From: Chaetorhynchus papuensis
Lineage: Eukaryota; Chordata; Aves; Passeriformes; Rhipiduridae
NCBI GenBank assembly: GCA_013396525.1
Contig: VWYX01000778.1
Coordinates: 64,109 to 128,108, forward strand
DNA length: 64,000 nucleotides
Reading direction: 5' to 3'
Shown here: piece after piece, positions 49,751-63,000 of the stretch
How the letters are laid out: each line of letters begins with the position of its first letter
Position numbering within the stretch: the stretch's first letter is position 1
The notes under the pieces: generated by a model
Database searches by the model: none
Told to the model about the DNA's origin: nothing
The model's input: the letters and a program-made list of their open reading frames with translations, nothing else
Translations under genes and position numbers: made by a program

Positions 49751-51564
49751 ATGTCAAATGTCAAATTAGGTTTCAGTAGATAAAAAAGTGAATTGATCTG
49801 AGGATCCTCAAGGGTTCTTTGACATGCTATTTGACCTCTAAGAAACTCGTTTGTTTGGGGATTTTTAACTGTCAGATTTTTGAGGTATAACTGTCCTAAG
49901 AAGTTGGGCCTGGGTGCTATGCTGCAGGACGTGTTGCACACCCTTTGATCTTTAAGACATAAACAGGCTGATAGTCATGTGCAAGTGCACCAGCTTTCCT
50001 CTTGTTCCTTCTTTCCCCATTACACGTTTGTAGAAAGGATGGGTGACTGATATCTGTGGTTTTGAAAGAATACAGCACATATAATAAAAAGTAGAAGAAG
50101 TGAAAGGATTAGTTATTTTACATAGTTAGACTTTAATGCAACAATCACTAAGAGATTAGTTAGCATCCTGGTCTTGATCAAAGCAGATAAAGTATTTTGG
50201 TCTGAAGAAATTTTAGTGAATTTCATTGACACAAATGACTTTATAAGATTAAAAAATCAGAAAAATATTATATGGATTTATTGAAGTTTCTTCAGATAAT
50301 TCTTTCTTAAAAAAAAAAAATAAAGTGAAAATATTTTGAAAGGGAGACGTGAGTTATTTGTCCTATAGTTAATCTTGTACAGTGTAGACTGAGTTGATGA
50401 ATGACGTGAGTATGTAGGAATATTTCAATTTAGCAAATAAAAATCGCTAAATAATTCTAAATTTCAGGGTATGGTACTTAAATAGAAAATTTTACAAAAC
50501 AGCTCTTTCAGATGTTTCCTTTAGTTGTAATTGAAGTAGAGAAAGCAAGTTTCAGAATAATGCTTATGAAAATAGGAATACAGAAACAACATTTACTTAT
50601 CAAGTCCGAATGACCTAAATAAACCATTCCAGAAAATATTCCAGATGCTACAGGAGTAGCTACTCATCTGAGTCACAACAAAAATCCTTGCCCTCTGAGT
50701 ACAAATATATTCAGAATGTATATATCTGAAGAAGAGTCTAATTTAATGAATTTTAAAGTTCATGTTATTTTGAATGATTTGTCCCTAACTGTTTGTGATA
50801 GATTCCTTTTATCCTCACCACCCCCCACCCCCTCCACTTCAAACAGTGATGTACCAAGAATACTTAAGCTGGATATTAAATTAAGTGACCAAATAAGAAT
50901 TTAATTTATAATTAATGGGAAAGTTGTTCTGTGCTAATTTCATTACAGTATATTTTTAGATAAATATTGGGAGGTTATTTTGCTAAGTAGGCTCTTTCTT
51001 GCTAATTTTCTAGCTTAAACATATTTTTTCACATCAGCAACTTCACAGATACCCTTGAGGGAACTTAATTTCCTTTATCTTTTTTGACAAATAGCAGTTC
51101 TTTCCCCCCCCATTTTCCAGTGATTATTCTCAGACAAAAGCACGAAACTTTCTGAACAAGACAATAACATGATGTTTAGGTTGTTGTCTAACCTCATGTT
51201 TTTTCTGAACATTCATAAGTTATTTTATGTTTTAACCTGCTTAAAGCCTAAGAATAGAGTTCTCTTTTACGTGAATCTAGGGTCGGGCTAGAATATGCAC
51301 TGTAAGAACTCTTTGATGCTGGCGTTCAACCCTCATAATAAGAAAAGGATATGATGAGTAACAATAAACAGAGTATGCGTGGCAACAGAAACTGGAAACT
51401 CAAAGTTCCTTACTTATGCATAATTCATTTCATGTTTCCATGTCATTTTTTGCATATGCACAGCTGGCTTAACTCAGATGTTACCAGTCTAAATACTTCC
51501 TCTAATTACCTTTGGTAAGAAAATAAGTCTTCATTAAGAACAGAATCAACCAAGTAGGGCAGGG

Positions 51565-51832
51565 AGGAAAAGAAAAGGGAAAGAAAAGCGAAAGAAAAGA
51601 AAAGAAAANNNNNNNNNNNNNNNNNNNNNNNNNNNNNNNNNNNNNNNNNNNNNNNNNNNNNNNNNNNNNNNNNNNNNNNNNNNNNNNNNNNNNNNNNNNN
51701 NNNNNNNNNNNNNNNNNNNNNNNNNNNNNNNNNNNNNNNNNNNNNNNNNNNNNNNNNNNNNAAAAGAAAAGAAAAGAAAAGAAAAGAAAAGAAAAGAAAA
51801 GAAAAGAAAAGAAAAGGAAAAAAAGAAAAGAA
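51565..51832. repeat. (AAAAG)n microsatellite with internal gap
   Basis: AAAAG pentamers flank the N run on both sides (51565-51608 with variant units such as GGGAAAG and GCGAAAG, and 51762-51832). The plus strand is purely A and G on the right side, a polypurine tract of at least 70 bp. Confidence 0.97.
51609..51761. other. Assembly gap (153 N)
   Basis: The gap lies inside the AAAAG array. The number of N is not a round scaffold constant and may be an estimate from read pairs. Confidence 0.99.
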
Positions 51833-54800
51833 TTTATTTATAGAGAAACAAAGATTACTCTCAAGTTTGTGAATTAAATGACAATTAGACCATTTTTCAG
51901 GAATTTTTCCCCTTTTACAGACTCCAGTGAAGTGAGTAGAATGAAGAGAGTCATTGGCTTCCTACTATTTTGAACTTCTCTATTGGAGAACCTCGAACTT
52001 CTTTTTTCAGTCCTTAGTAAGATGGTTGTAACAGTCATTAATGTTTGTGTAGAAGTAAATATAAGATCCTGAATAAATAAGAGCTACTTTAACAGAGAAA
52101 ATGCAGAAGAAAAACATGGTCCAAAGACTGAAGTGTTTCCAGGGAGAGCGTACATGAGCATTGGGTGGGGCTCTGTTGCCACTATTTTTGGTAGCTCTGC
52201 AGCAGTGATGGACTGCATGTGAGAGCAGACAGTCTCAGCCTGAACCCTGGCATTCTGAATTCACAAGTGAAAATGCAAAATTAGAGCTATGTCTCAAACT
52301 ACTTTTACACTCATTAAATTCAAAATGGGTCATTTTTAATAATGAGATTTTGCAGCTATTTAGTCACTGATCATTTTGCCAGTTTTAATTAATTCCAATT
52401 TCAAAGACAAAGTTCTGAATATGCATGGAAGAATTGGAAATTAGGCTTGCCTTCACTGGTTTACAGCAATAGTTTATATGTCAATGGTTATAGAGGATTA
52501 GTCCTCCCTCAGAAAGTTTAGAGTACTGTAGGATGAAGACATGATCCAGGGTAAGTCTGTGTGTTTCCTCTAGAGCTGATTGATACTTTCATTTTATTTT
52601 GTGGATGCTCTCAGCCTTCCAGGATTTTGACCTTCTTCTCGAGTATTATGAATACTCTGTTGAGGACAGAAACAGAGATGGAACACCATACATGATATTA
52701 TGTCATTTATATCTGATTTTAAAAGAGTTGCCCCCTTGCCCATGATGACTGTAATGGATTACTATTTTCAATATTGTCTACAGCCCAGTCTGCCAAATAA
52801 ATTACCTCAAAGATTAGCTGAAGAGTCTACAGTTACTCAGCAAACAAAGGAAATTTTTTTCAACCAACCAGCTTGGCAATCAAAGAAAGAAGACTCTGTC
52901 TTTACAGGGTAATTTCTACAGCTAGAGGATACACACCTCTCTTCCAGAAAAAGAAAAAAAAACTGCATTGACCCATGTGAAGGAAAAAATCCTCTTTTTT
53001 AACTTGGACAATGACAGTGATCCTCTGTGTTCCAGGAAAGACAAGATTAGGATATTGATAGAAATTTCTCTGTCTCTGACTTCCTTTAAGAGTTTCTATC
53101 CTTTCAGACTGCAAAGACAGCTTTGATAAACACGTTCTGAACTTTCTGAGTATGTGAATTCAGAGGCATCACCCAACAAGCTCATCTCTTGCCAGAAGAT
53201 ACTTCTGAATTTCAGCTATAATGGTAAGTTGCATTCCCATGTCTTGAAACACAAAAATTATTACACACAGCATTAGCAGATTTAAAATTAATGGACAAAA
53301 GGACAGAAATCCCACTTGGTGCCTGGAAAAATAAAATCTCATCTTGAATGTGTTTTGTTTACTATTGCTGTCCTTACATACACAGTTTTTGTAGTGCTTA
53401 TAGTATTTCAGTATACAAGGTAATTCTTGCACATCAAGAGAGATATGGTTTTTCTCTAAGGAGTTCCAAAATCTAATTTGTATAGATTAAAAGTACTTAA
53501 AGCTAGAAATATGATAATGTGACAAGGAAGAACTATGGCAATTTCATTCAGAGAAGTGGATTTTAAAAAGAATTTTAAATGCAGATTTTTTTTTTCCAAC
53601 TCTGTTTTTGTCTTCCAGTACCATGCCCTACATTGAAAAATCAGATATTTCCTTGCTTCCTTCAGGGGTTTGATTCCAGTACAGCACAACGTAGTCCAAG
53701 GAGAAAACTTACACAATATGAATCTTAAATGTCTTGAATTCTACTCTCAGTAGAGTTTCTATAGCTGAGCTTTGCTTCTGTTGAACAGAGAACAGCAGTG
53801 TCCCCGTTTCTAACTCTTGGCTGTGCACAGTATGTCCTGAAGTTCTTTTTATATGTGTGGGCAGGCAAAAAAAGACAGTGTGTATCTTCTAAGGAATGTC
53901 ACATATTCTTTCCTGTGGACCAATCTGTCTTCCCTCGATGGTATCTAAAAAAAACCCTACTCACCTAACTTTCTACTCTCTTTCTGATGTTTTGCTCCCA
54001 GAGAAACATTTCTCTTGTAAAAAGCATAGGCATATCTTTTAAACTATAGAGATTAATAAAATTAGAAAAGCAGTGAGGTGTCCTTGTCTTCTGAAACCAT
54101 ATGAATATTGGCAGAAGAATCTTATTGAAAAATGTTGGGTTTCTTTTAAGATCAGGAATAAAGGCCAGATAAGTTGAGGTATGTATTAAAAAAATATTTC
54201 ATGTCTCCTTTTAAAAAATAAAAGGTAATATTTTGCTGTTGATTGGATTTAGGAGACGACACATTGCATCATTTTATTTCCTGTTTATAGAGTATTTAGA
54301 ATGTCTGGCACATCTGGAAGGGTGTGGCAGGACGTCCCCCCTCTCTCATGGCTGGGGCATTTGGAAGAGATAACCCAGGCCACACTAATAGCCCAGCAAA
54401 GAGCCAGAGAGCTCAGCAGGAGGTCACTTCCAAGCCCCTGGAAGTCTGAAACCAAGCCCTGAGTACACATCTTAGTCTGGAAAGCAAATGTGGGAAGAGA
54501 TGAAAGAAATATTTTTGACCGAAATCCACAGTTCTTTTGTCTATAAAAGCCCACACAATTATCACAGAGGCAGAAGTCTCTTACACAGTCCTCTGGAATG
54601 TGCGAAAAGATTTCTCCCCAAAGCTGGATGCAGTTTTGAGACTGCTTTTCCAGAAATTGAGGGAAAGGACTTCTACGTGTACCCCATCAAGAACTGGATG
54701 GTAGAAACCTGGAATCCTAAGTTATACTATTTCTTAGCAAGCTTAGGTACCTTTAATTCCACATGTATATACAAGTATCTTCTTTTGTTTTATCCCTGGG

Positions 54801-56298
54801 TAGTCTGTTTTAAGTCTTATGTCTGTTAGTTTTGTGTCTATTAACAAATAATTCATTTTATAATAGACCAAATCAGCCATTGTTAAAGAACTTGCAGATG
54901 AGAGTGGGTTTTGGGGTGCTGGTCACCTCAGTAAAGCTCCTGCCTGCTGCCAGAGGCCTGGGCAACAGACAGGAGCTGATTTAAACTTACATCATCCATT
55001 CATAACAAAGGGTCAAGGTATATTCTTTCTCAAGAGGTCATGGCAATATAATTTTTTGGGCTGGAGAAGCAGTATCACTTTAATGCCTAATAGTATGAGA
55101 GAAAATTTATAGAAATGGTGGCTGTGAAAATACGCTTTAAAACTGAAAATAATACCTTTACATCTTACTTGTCTGAAAGACAGTTCAGATTCATAATATT
55201 CGTAACAGTAAAGAAATAATCTAGGAATAAATCACAAGGCATTTATGTTATTTTTGACAATCCCCTAATCCTGGCATGCATCTTTGCATTCAGCCATCCT
55301 GTAATATTCATTTGGCAAAATGCCAACAACCTAATTCCTACAACCATTCATGATACTGCTAACATGTATTGATTTTTAAAGTGCTTGTTACTCAGCCCTC
55401 ACGAAAGCTATTACCTGAAAGAAAGAATGATCCAGAGATCTTAAGTTAAGCACAGAATTTTATTTGAATTCTCTGTTTAAGGTCTGTTCACATGATCTTC
55501 CTCAAATGGACTATATCCCACAAAGAGTGGCATTTTGCTTTAACAATTGAGCCAAACCTCTTAACAGAATTTTTTATTTCAGACTCAGTCACAGAAGTGT
55601 AGAATTCATAGGAAAGAGATGGTACTTTGCTTTATGGTCCAGAAAACAGTTTAGTTGTGTCAGTTTGAATGACAGACATATCTAGAATTGGAACTACTGT
55701 AAGCAGATTTACTTACATGAGTTTTAAACCTGCAATAACTTTGGGCCTATCGCCCCAAACAGCTGAGGGACATTAAAATGTTAATGATAACAGATAATGA
55801 AAACAATTCTGGTTTACTGTCTTACATTATTATACTGGAGAAAGCTACTTAGACATCCTAAATTTGAGTCTAGTCTGTATAATAGCAGTCTTTTCATTCA
55901 GAATTAATATAAACTCAGCCAAACTATATTAGGAGATAATAGACTGAAACAGGTCATATGCTGGGGTGATGGAAGAATAGATTTAATTCTAAGATTTAAA
56001 ATAGCTGATGTGAACATGAGGCACTGATTATACATGTTTTTTTGTGAAAGACAATGGTCAAAAAGAGGTTAGGAAGAGAATAGGTTAGGAGGAAGACCTA
56101 GAGGATATGTAACTGATTGGGAAAAACAAAAAGACGTTTTTGGATAAGGTGGATAAAATTATACTTAGAAAAACAAATTCTACTGTTTTCAGTTTTCACC
56201 TTTTTTTTTAAGGAGTTAATTTACATACACTTCATAACTTTTTAACTTTGCTAGTTTTGTCTTTCTTCTTTTTTATTTCTTTGCTTTTTCTTATCTAG
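51833..56298. other. Unique DNA, no recognised gene or repeat
   Basis: About 4.5 kb. GC-richer islands are at 52120-52260 and 54290-54480. A 113-codon open frame (54488-54829) starting with ATG has no family signature. A TATAAAAG string sits at 54543-54550 but no LTR landmarks surround it. A possible noncoding exon at 53108-53223 is listed separately. Confidence 0.5.
53108..53223 (+). other. Candidate noncoding exon (splice-site pair only)
   Basis: A pyrimidine-rich stretch ending in cctttcag (to 53107) precedes 116 bp that end in ATG followed by GTAAGTT, a near-consensus donor. All three plus-strand frames contain stops, so it would have to be noncoding or terminal. Chance occurrence of such pairs in AT-rich DNA is common. 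Confidence 0.15.
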
Positions 56299-56394
56299 TG
56301 TAATCCTGGAGCCAGAGATTCTGTACAGTTGTACCAATAAAACTGTAATAGTACTGATTCTCTATGTACTGAAAATAGATGTGGAATAAAAATG
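56299..56394 (+). other. Candidate noncoding exon with strong splice signals
   Basis: A roughly 40-nt polypyrimidine tract (56257-56296) ends in CTAG, and 96 bp later ATG is followed by the perfect donor GTAAGT (56395-56400). Every plus-strand frame has a stop, the frame starting at the second base being open until its last codons. Two AATAAA strings lie inside (56336-56341 and 56385-56390). Whether it is ever transcribed cannot be seen. Confidence 0.2.
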
Positions 56395-56659
56395 GTAAGT
56401 AATTAGCATATTATGACTACATTACAAATCATAATATGGGTAAAAGTATAATTAAAAGTTAAGAACTGGGGAAAGATATAATTTTTTAACCCTTTTTTTT
56501 AACTGAATGTTGGAAATCCTAATTTTAAATTTATATAGATGTATATAGGAAGAATTTAATATGGACTATTCAGTCCAAATTCTGGCTCTGCTCATCTCTC
56601 AAAAGATCATCCTTTTTCCTCCTTAGAAATCTGCAAAAGACTTGTACTCCCCCAGATGC

Positions 56660-56697
56660 AAACATACACATGCATACATGCATACACCCACACACAT
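56660..56697. repeat. CA/CATG-rich simple repeat
   Basis: Alternating catgcata and caca units, moderately imperfect. Confidence 0.8.
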
Positions 56698-57018
56698 CTT
56701 ATTGCTGTTTTATTAGGATATTTGCTTTGTATACTAGAGAATATGAAAACTTTTTTATGGTAACTTTTCTGTAAATCTTCAGGTAGTATTACAAAAGACT
56801 CTTGCTGCTCCATGAAAAATGATGCAACAAAAAAATACAGACGTCCCCTTAATTTTTGTTCATCTTATGTGAGGGGCATTTACTAGAACTTTACTTAGTC
56901 TACTAGTTTCTGAAATACTTAGTCTGTTTGTAATTATTATACGTCTTTCTCTGTTCATTGGTGGTAAGCAAACACAACTTCAACTGGTCATTTGTTTTCT
57001 ATTTTTTAAAACCCCCAG

Positions 57019-57066
57019 AAATATCCCAAAAGAAAGAGTGTTGTGTGAACCTGGTTGCTTTGAAAG
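57019..57066 (+). other. Candidate short exon (48 bp)
   Basis: A T-rich tract and ACCCCCAG precede it, and AAG followed by GTAATG ends it. Two of the three frames are open, and one of them continues to 57143 if the donor is not used, giving a tail with GNGAAALGNVLPEMLPAELL. No family is recognised. Confidence 0.15.
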
Positions 57067-60000
57067 GTAATGGGGCAGCTGCCTTAGGTAACGTTCTTCC
57101 GGAGATGCTGCCTGCCGAGTTGCTGTCTTCACTGGAAAGATGACCTAGTTTATTCTGGGTTGATTAACAGCTAGAATCCATCAGGCTTTCAGGGCTAATG
57201 GCTTTAGAAGAAGGATATAAATTCCTGGCTTTGTGCTATTAGGAAATGTCATTCAAATTTCTAATATTATCTGCACACACCCTTGTGGCTGCAGCATAAA
57301 CAGCTCTCCAGGTTCTTCTAGGCACTCTGTCCCTCAGGCCTGTTACCTGAGCTGCCATGCAGACAGAACATAGGTCTCACAGCAAAGCATTTTAGTTCGC
57401 TAAAAAGGTCTGAGTACAGCTGGTTGTTAGCAAATCTACTACCAAAAAAGTAGTGCTATTTTAACTAAAATTTTAATAGAGCAAATTAGTTTTCAGCAGG
57501 CTACCAAGCACCTTTAAATAAAACATTATTTTTGAAACACACATATGAAGCATTAGAGGAAATACTTTCTTTTTTTATTATTAAAAACTGCTATTATTAA
57601 TTAATAAGAGTGTAAATGAGCATCTTAAAATATGTAGGGAGATTATCGTATTTCAAATGCAGTGAAACTTGGGACATGTTATATCAGATCATTGACAGCA
57701 TCATTGGTTTCTCCAAAACACAAGTGGGATACAGCTGTCTGGGAAATATTAACAGTAATAATATTTTTCCTTTTTCTTTTTTTCCTTTTTCACACAAGTA
57801 ATTACTGAGGAAATCAAATTCCTGTTTGAAACACACTACAGGAAGATATATGCTGCATACTTAGAAATTCAAATGTGGTTTGTTATTAGTGGAATGTAGT
57901 TCCCACTAGAGAAACCAATTTCTTCATAAAGATTAGCTCTGTAAAAGGTCAACTGTTCCCACAATCTTGTTTATGCTCAAACAGAAAACACATTTAAGGT
58001 ATAAAGCTAAGAATTCATTATTTTTATTATTATCATTATTATTTAAATATTAAAAATCTAATTGAAAAATCATTTTTAGTCCAGATCTAATTATTGCAGA
58101 AAAAAGGCAAATAGTAATACTTACAATATTTCCTTACAGAGAAGACCTCAATAGCAAAAATCACACCATTAAAATTGTAACTTACATATTTATACTTACC
58201 ATTCCTTTTTCTTCACACTATGCTCATCTTTTCGTTGCTCTCCCAGGTCTTAAAGCTAGTAGTTTCAGCTGCTGGAGTGGAAAGCAAACACTCTTCTGGA
58301 GTTCTTCATCAGATAATATATCCTGTTGATGTACATGTTTTCTTACACACTTTAGGATCAACTTGGTGTCACTTTCATGTGTTTGTTAACAGTTTTTTAC
58401 TTCACTAGTCTCCATATTGTGTCTGACCTTTGTATATTTTAGATACTCTTTCTTCTTTATCTTTTTTACAAGTAAACCAATTTTTTTTTCTACCTTCATT
58501 TACATTTCTTTAACTGAAATTTTATTAATTACTTCTGTGTGTGAGCTTTCCAGTGCCAGACCTATAGCCCATGTTTTATCACTCCACATCTGTGCTCCTC
58601 TGCCCTACACACTTGTCTCAGCTTGTCAGGGCCCTTTCTGTCGTACACATCAGGGCAGTATTTCTGTATACTACATCATTGTGTTAAGAGTTGCAAATAT
58701 CACTCATAGATTAATGCTTATTATGGCTGTAAAATGCTGGTATCTTTATAAAAATAAACAAGAGTAAAACAAATTAGCCACAGGTATTTGTTCAAGTACA
58801 GAAATTAGCCTACACCAAGAAAACAAAACTGCAGGCATATAAAGTTCAGACAGATCAAACCTAACAAGACTCAGTCCTGAGGACTTGCAAAGGTCACCAC
58901 CTATGGCCTGTCATTAGCAGTGACAATATTACAGGGCTACATGACAAACAAGTTATGTATCACTAAATTTCAATTTAACTCCTTATAGGAAAGAAATAGA
59001 ACTTTTTCAGGACTTCTTCTACATGGTGAATTTTACACTATGAGAAACTAGCCTATCTTAAAATAACTTCTATGTCATGTTTCTTTCTAGGAATTCTTAA
59101 GCAAATAGGTACTCTTTTTTTAACAAAGGGAAGAAAAAACCAATGAAAGAAATAACTCACCATTGGTGAAAACTAGAAAATCGCCAGGAAAAATTGCACA
59201 GCTTTTGATTATTCCAAAACAGAAACCTGCTAAAGTAAAGCAAAAGGACTCAGGTGCCTTAATAGATGACACAGATATTAGTTACTCCATTGCTGAAAAG
59301 CTGTTTTCAATGTCCAAGGTATCACTTCTGAGGTATGGTAACTTTATACACACAAACTCCTCTAAGATTTAAAAAAATTTTAAGAACTTTCTGATTTTTT
59401 TTCACCATGATTTTAAAAACTCCAAAGACTATTTGTCCAGGTAGATAATGGGCAGAGTTTGCTAGCCTGTTAGATACATTTAATAAGAAGATGGTCATAC
59501 ATTATTAATTTGTTTAACTTTCACAGGGAAATGACAATGGGACCTGAAAATAGCAAAGCTGTACATATAACTGACTTAGAAATCAGTACCTCCCATGGCA
59601 CAAAGCCGTGCATAAAATATTTAGGAAAAAAAGATTAGAATATGAGATACTTTGGATTGGGTTCTTAACTGAGTAACCGAATTCATATCAGAGTGCAATA
59701 GAAATTGTGTACAGATAGAGCAGAGATAAAGTCATAAGCTCCATGCGACTGTGATTGATGGGAGACTTCAGCCATGCTGCACAGTGCAGATGATGAAGAA
59801 CGAGATGGAGATAATTATCACACATACATTTAATAGAAAAGATGAAAGAAGATAAAGTGTCTGAGTAAAAATGGACACAGCTGAAAAACAGTAAATATGA
59901 ATGAATTTTGACTGGCCAAAGTTGGGCCCAGACAATTTTAAAATGTGCACCATTTGGCCATATCCTGCTGATGGAATAGAGACTTTTTTCCATTGAATTT

Positions 60001-63000
60001 AGTGACAGATTGCACTGATGTGCAGGCCAAAAATAAGTGAGACAGTCCTTGGTATTTTCTTCTTCATTATTTTTTTTCTTTGTGTAAGTTCTCTACTAGT
60101 GATACTAGTCATGAAGTAACTCTTCGAAAAGCAGCATTCCTAGATAATGTGTCATAGATTTTCTGAATACCAGACAAATATTTATGACTTATTACCTATT
60201 AAAAAGTCAGCTGACCTTTTCCCCTTGTAGGAAAAAGCTCAAAAATCATCCCATTATTAACACTATTTACATATATTTTCATTAATTCTGAAGTGTCCTG
60301 AAGTGTTCTGAAATTACCTATGAATTGTTTTAGATGTGGGATTATAACCAGAAGTGAGTTTGGAATGGAATTTTACTTTAGAAAGGATAAACTACTGATT
60401 CTCATCCCTAAAGTAGAATTTAAACCTTTTTGCTAGTAACAGATTTTTTTTCTTTTTATTCTTTCACAGGAAAAAAGGAAAACCTGTAGTGATTCAAATA
60501 TTTTTCATGGAAGTGTGAACAGATGAGCCATGCTTCATCTGCAGTGGCTACCTGATTAATGTGGGATGGGTTGTTTATAATTTTATTCTGGTCGATATGG
60601 CTTTTGGAAGGAAGGCTATTCTAATCTTTCTTGTCTGGGCAGATACATTTATAAATAACAGTGTCTGGAACAAAAATAACTCAGCCTTAATGAACTAGGG
60701 AGCTGCAACAAAGGTTAGGTTATTTGTAAGCATTTCAGAGTTTTGGAAGAGTTAGTTTTCTATTGTGTCTTTAATTTACTATAAATTTTCTTATATTTGT
60801 GCTGATATCTGATATTCAAGATATTATTCTTACACTTTCCATATGTAAAAGCCCAATTTTAAATCGTATTTAGTGTTTAGGTCTAGCAGGAAGGGAAAGA
60901 ATATCTGAGGATCAAGTAGAGCAATATTTTACGACTTAATTAATCACAATCATTTACGATTATGTCTCATTCATTGCTACCATAGAAGACAAAACTTATG
61001 TTTATAGCATGGAATGAAAATCAGTATTTTATTTGACAGAAGATATATAGTGATATTTTTGTTCGGTTGTTTTTTGGGGTTTTTTTTTGTTGGTTTTGGT
61101 TTTGTTTGTAATTTCTGCTACTGCAACAAGAAAAATGGAGAAAGGGGAACTGCACATGAATTTTGAAAGCAGTTAAAAACCTGTTCCAATCACCACTAAT
61201 TATAGTCTGTTCATAGGCATTGAGAAAGTCTAGACCTGTGTGTCCATTGATCAGTATTGGAGTTTTCAAGTTTTTGTGCTTTTCAGATTTTTCAGGGGTT
61301 TTTTTTCAGCTCAATGGTGATGTAAGAATGAAATAAATTCCAGAAAATAATAGCTGCATTAAACCGGGATTTTATGAAGTATCTACTAGGCTGTTGGGCT
61401 GTATATGAAACAATTTAATTTTAATAACTTCTTTTAGAAAAACAAAATAACCCGTTCACAGTTAAAGGCTTTTTGTTGAAGTAAGTCAGTGTACCATGCT
61501 TATATTTTTCACCATTTAACTGGATTTTGTTAAATAAGATCTTGTAAGTAATTATTTGTTTTCTTTCTTTTTCAACTCTTGCAAGAAATAAATATTTGGA
61601 AGAAAGGTGAGGTCAGTATTTGGTTAGCCCCAAGGATAAATGCTTGCTCTTGCTTCAGTTGAAATAGATGAGGATATTCCATTACTGTTGTTATGTTGGT
61701 TCTTTTTTAAAGAGGTCTAACAAATAAAAAATATTCTACTTCTAGACTGAGATTATTAAAAGTTCTTAAACTTCTTTTATAATGCTAATTCTCACCAAGG
61801 TTTGTAGTTTTTTTCTTGCATTGGTTTTGCTGTAGATTTGTACTAGTTTTTAAAAAACCTGAAAATACCATGATTCATTAAATCAGAATACCATTTTAAA
61901 TTCCAGATGTCTAATTTTTTTGAAGGATAATTAAAATTGATGCTTTGGAAAAAAAAAAAAAGATAAAAAAGAAAGATGAAAGGTATGAAAGAATAAAGAA
62001 GAAAATTTAAAAGAGAGGGACAAATATATGCTAACACACAGTTTATAACATGCCATGCCTGAAAGAGTATCCAGATAGAGAATATTTCCCTATTTACGTT
62101 AGAATAGGAAGAAGTCAAAGGAAGGTTAATATACAGAAATATTCATAAATCATGAAGAAACATTATAACAGAAGCAAACCGCCCCCCTCCAAACTATTTC
62201 AAAAATGAAGAAGGAAAATATACTCATCCCAATATTCATATAATTATAAAATGGAACCATAATGTCTATGAAACTTTTTCAGGATGAGTGAAAAATTTGT
62301 TAAAAACCACCAATAACCTCGCATTAAAAGTATAGTTATAGTTCTCAGTGAAAATGAAAATAATACAGAGTTTTTTTTCTTGGGGAGAAGAATTTTCATT
62401 AATCCAGTTTTCATTTGATATTATCATTAAAATAGATCATGGAAGATTTGCTGTGCACATTAAATGCACAGCTTAGAATCCTCCAGTGCCCTGAGACTAC
62501 ATTCAATCAGAGTTCTCTATTCAGCATGGAGCATCATACCACCAGATTAGCTGTGGATCAAATTAAGAGTGCTCAGAGGAAGCATGAACAGAACAAAAAA
62601 AAAAATCAAAGACTTTGTAAGAAAGAATGTATAAAGTGACACATTTACTAAAAGAGATTATATGACAAAGCACTGAAAACATACATGTGCTAAAAAAAGG
62701 TGAAAACTCATGTGCAATTTTATGTTAAAGGTATAATACATAAATAATGACTTGTAATAGTCAGCAATCATAGGAGGAATCAGGTAATTTACGTTAAAAA
62801 GTCATCCAATTTTTCTAAAATGGTGTTAAATATCAAAACAAACGCCCCCCCCAAAAAATCACTGATAGTTGAAATACTTATTACTTATTTGGCAATCCAA
62901 GTAATTTTCAAATTAATTATGTGTAAGATAATAATATTTTCTGCAGAATAATGCTTAAGTCAAAGTCAGGGAATGGAAAAATTTCCCACTGATTTCCACA

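Larger units (their letters stand above)
47309..51564. other. Unique AT-rich DNA with simple repeats, no gene
   Basis: About 4.3 kb holding a long G/T-rich tract, a TTTG array and an A-run, all listed separately. Open frames up to 79 codons show no motif. A C-rich run lies near 50819-50835. Confidence 0.55.

Noticed and set aside
52513..52550. 38-bp segment between CCCTCAG and GTAAGT
   Set aside because: It is very short, closed in all frames and has a short pyrimidine tract; chance pairs are expected.
58417..58767. 116-codon plus-strand open frame
   Set aside because: Starts with a non-ATG codon, hydrophobic from T-rich composition, no family recognised.
59163..59372. Lysine-rich open frame with an exon-like AG/GT pair
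   Set aside because: It begins with TTG, lacks a pyrimidine tract before the putative acceptor and has no recognisable family.
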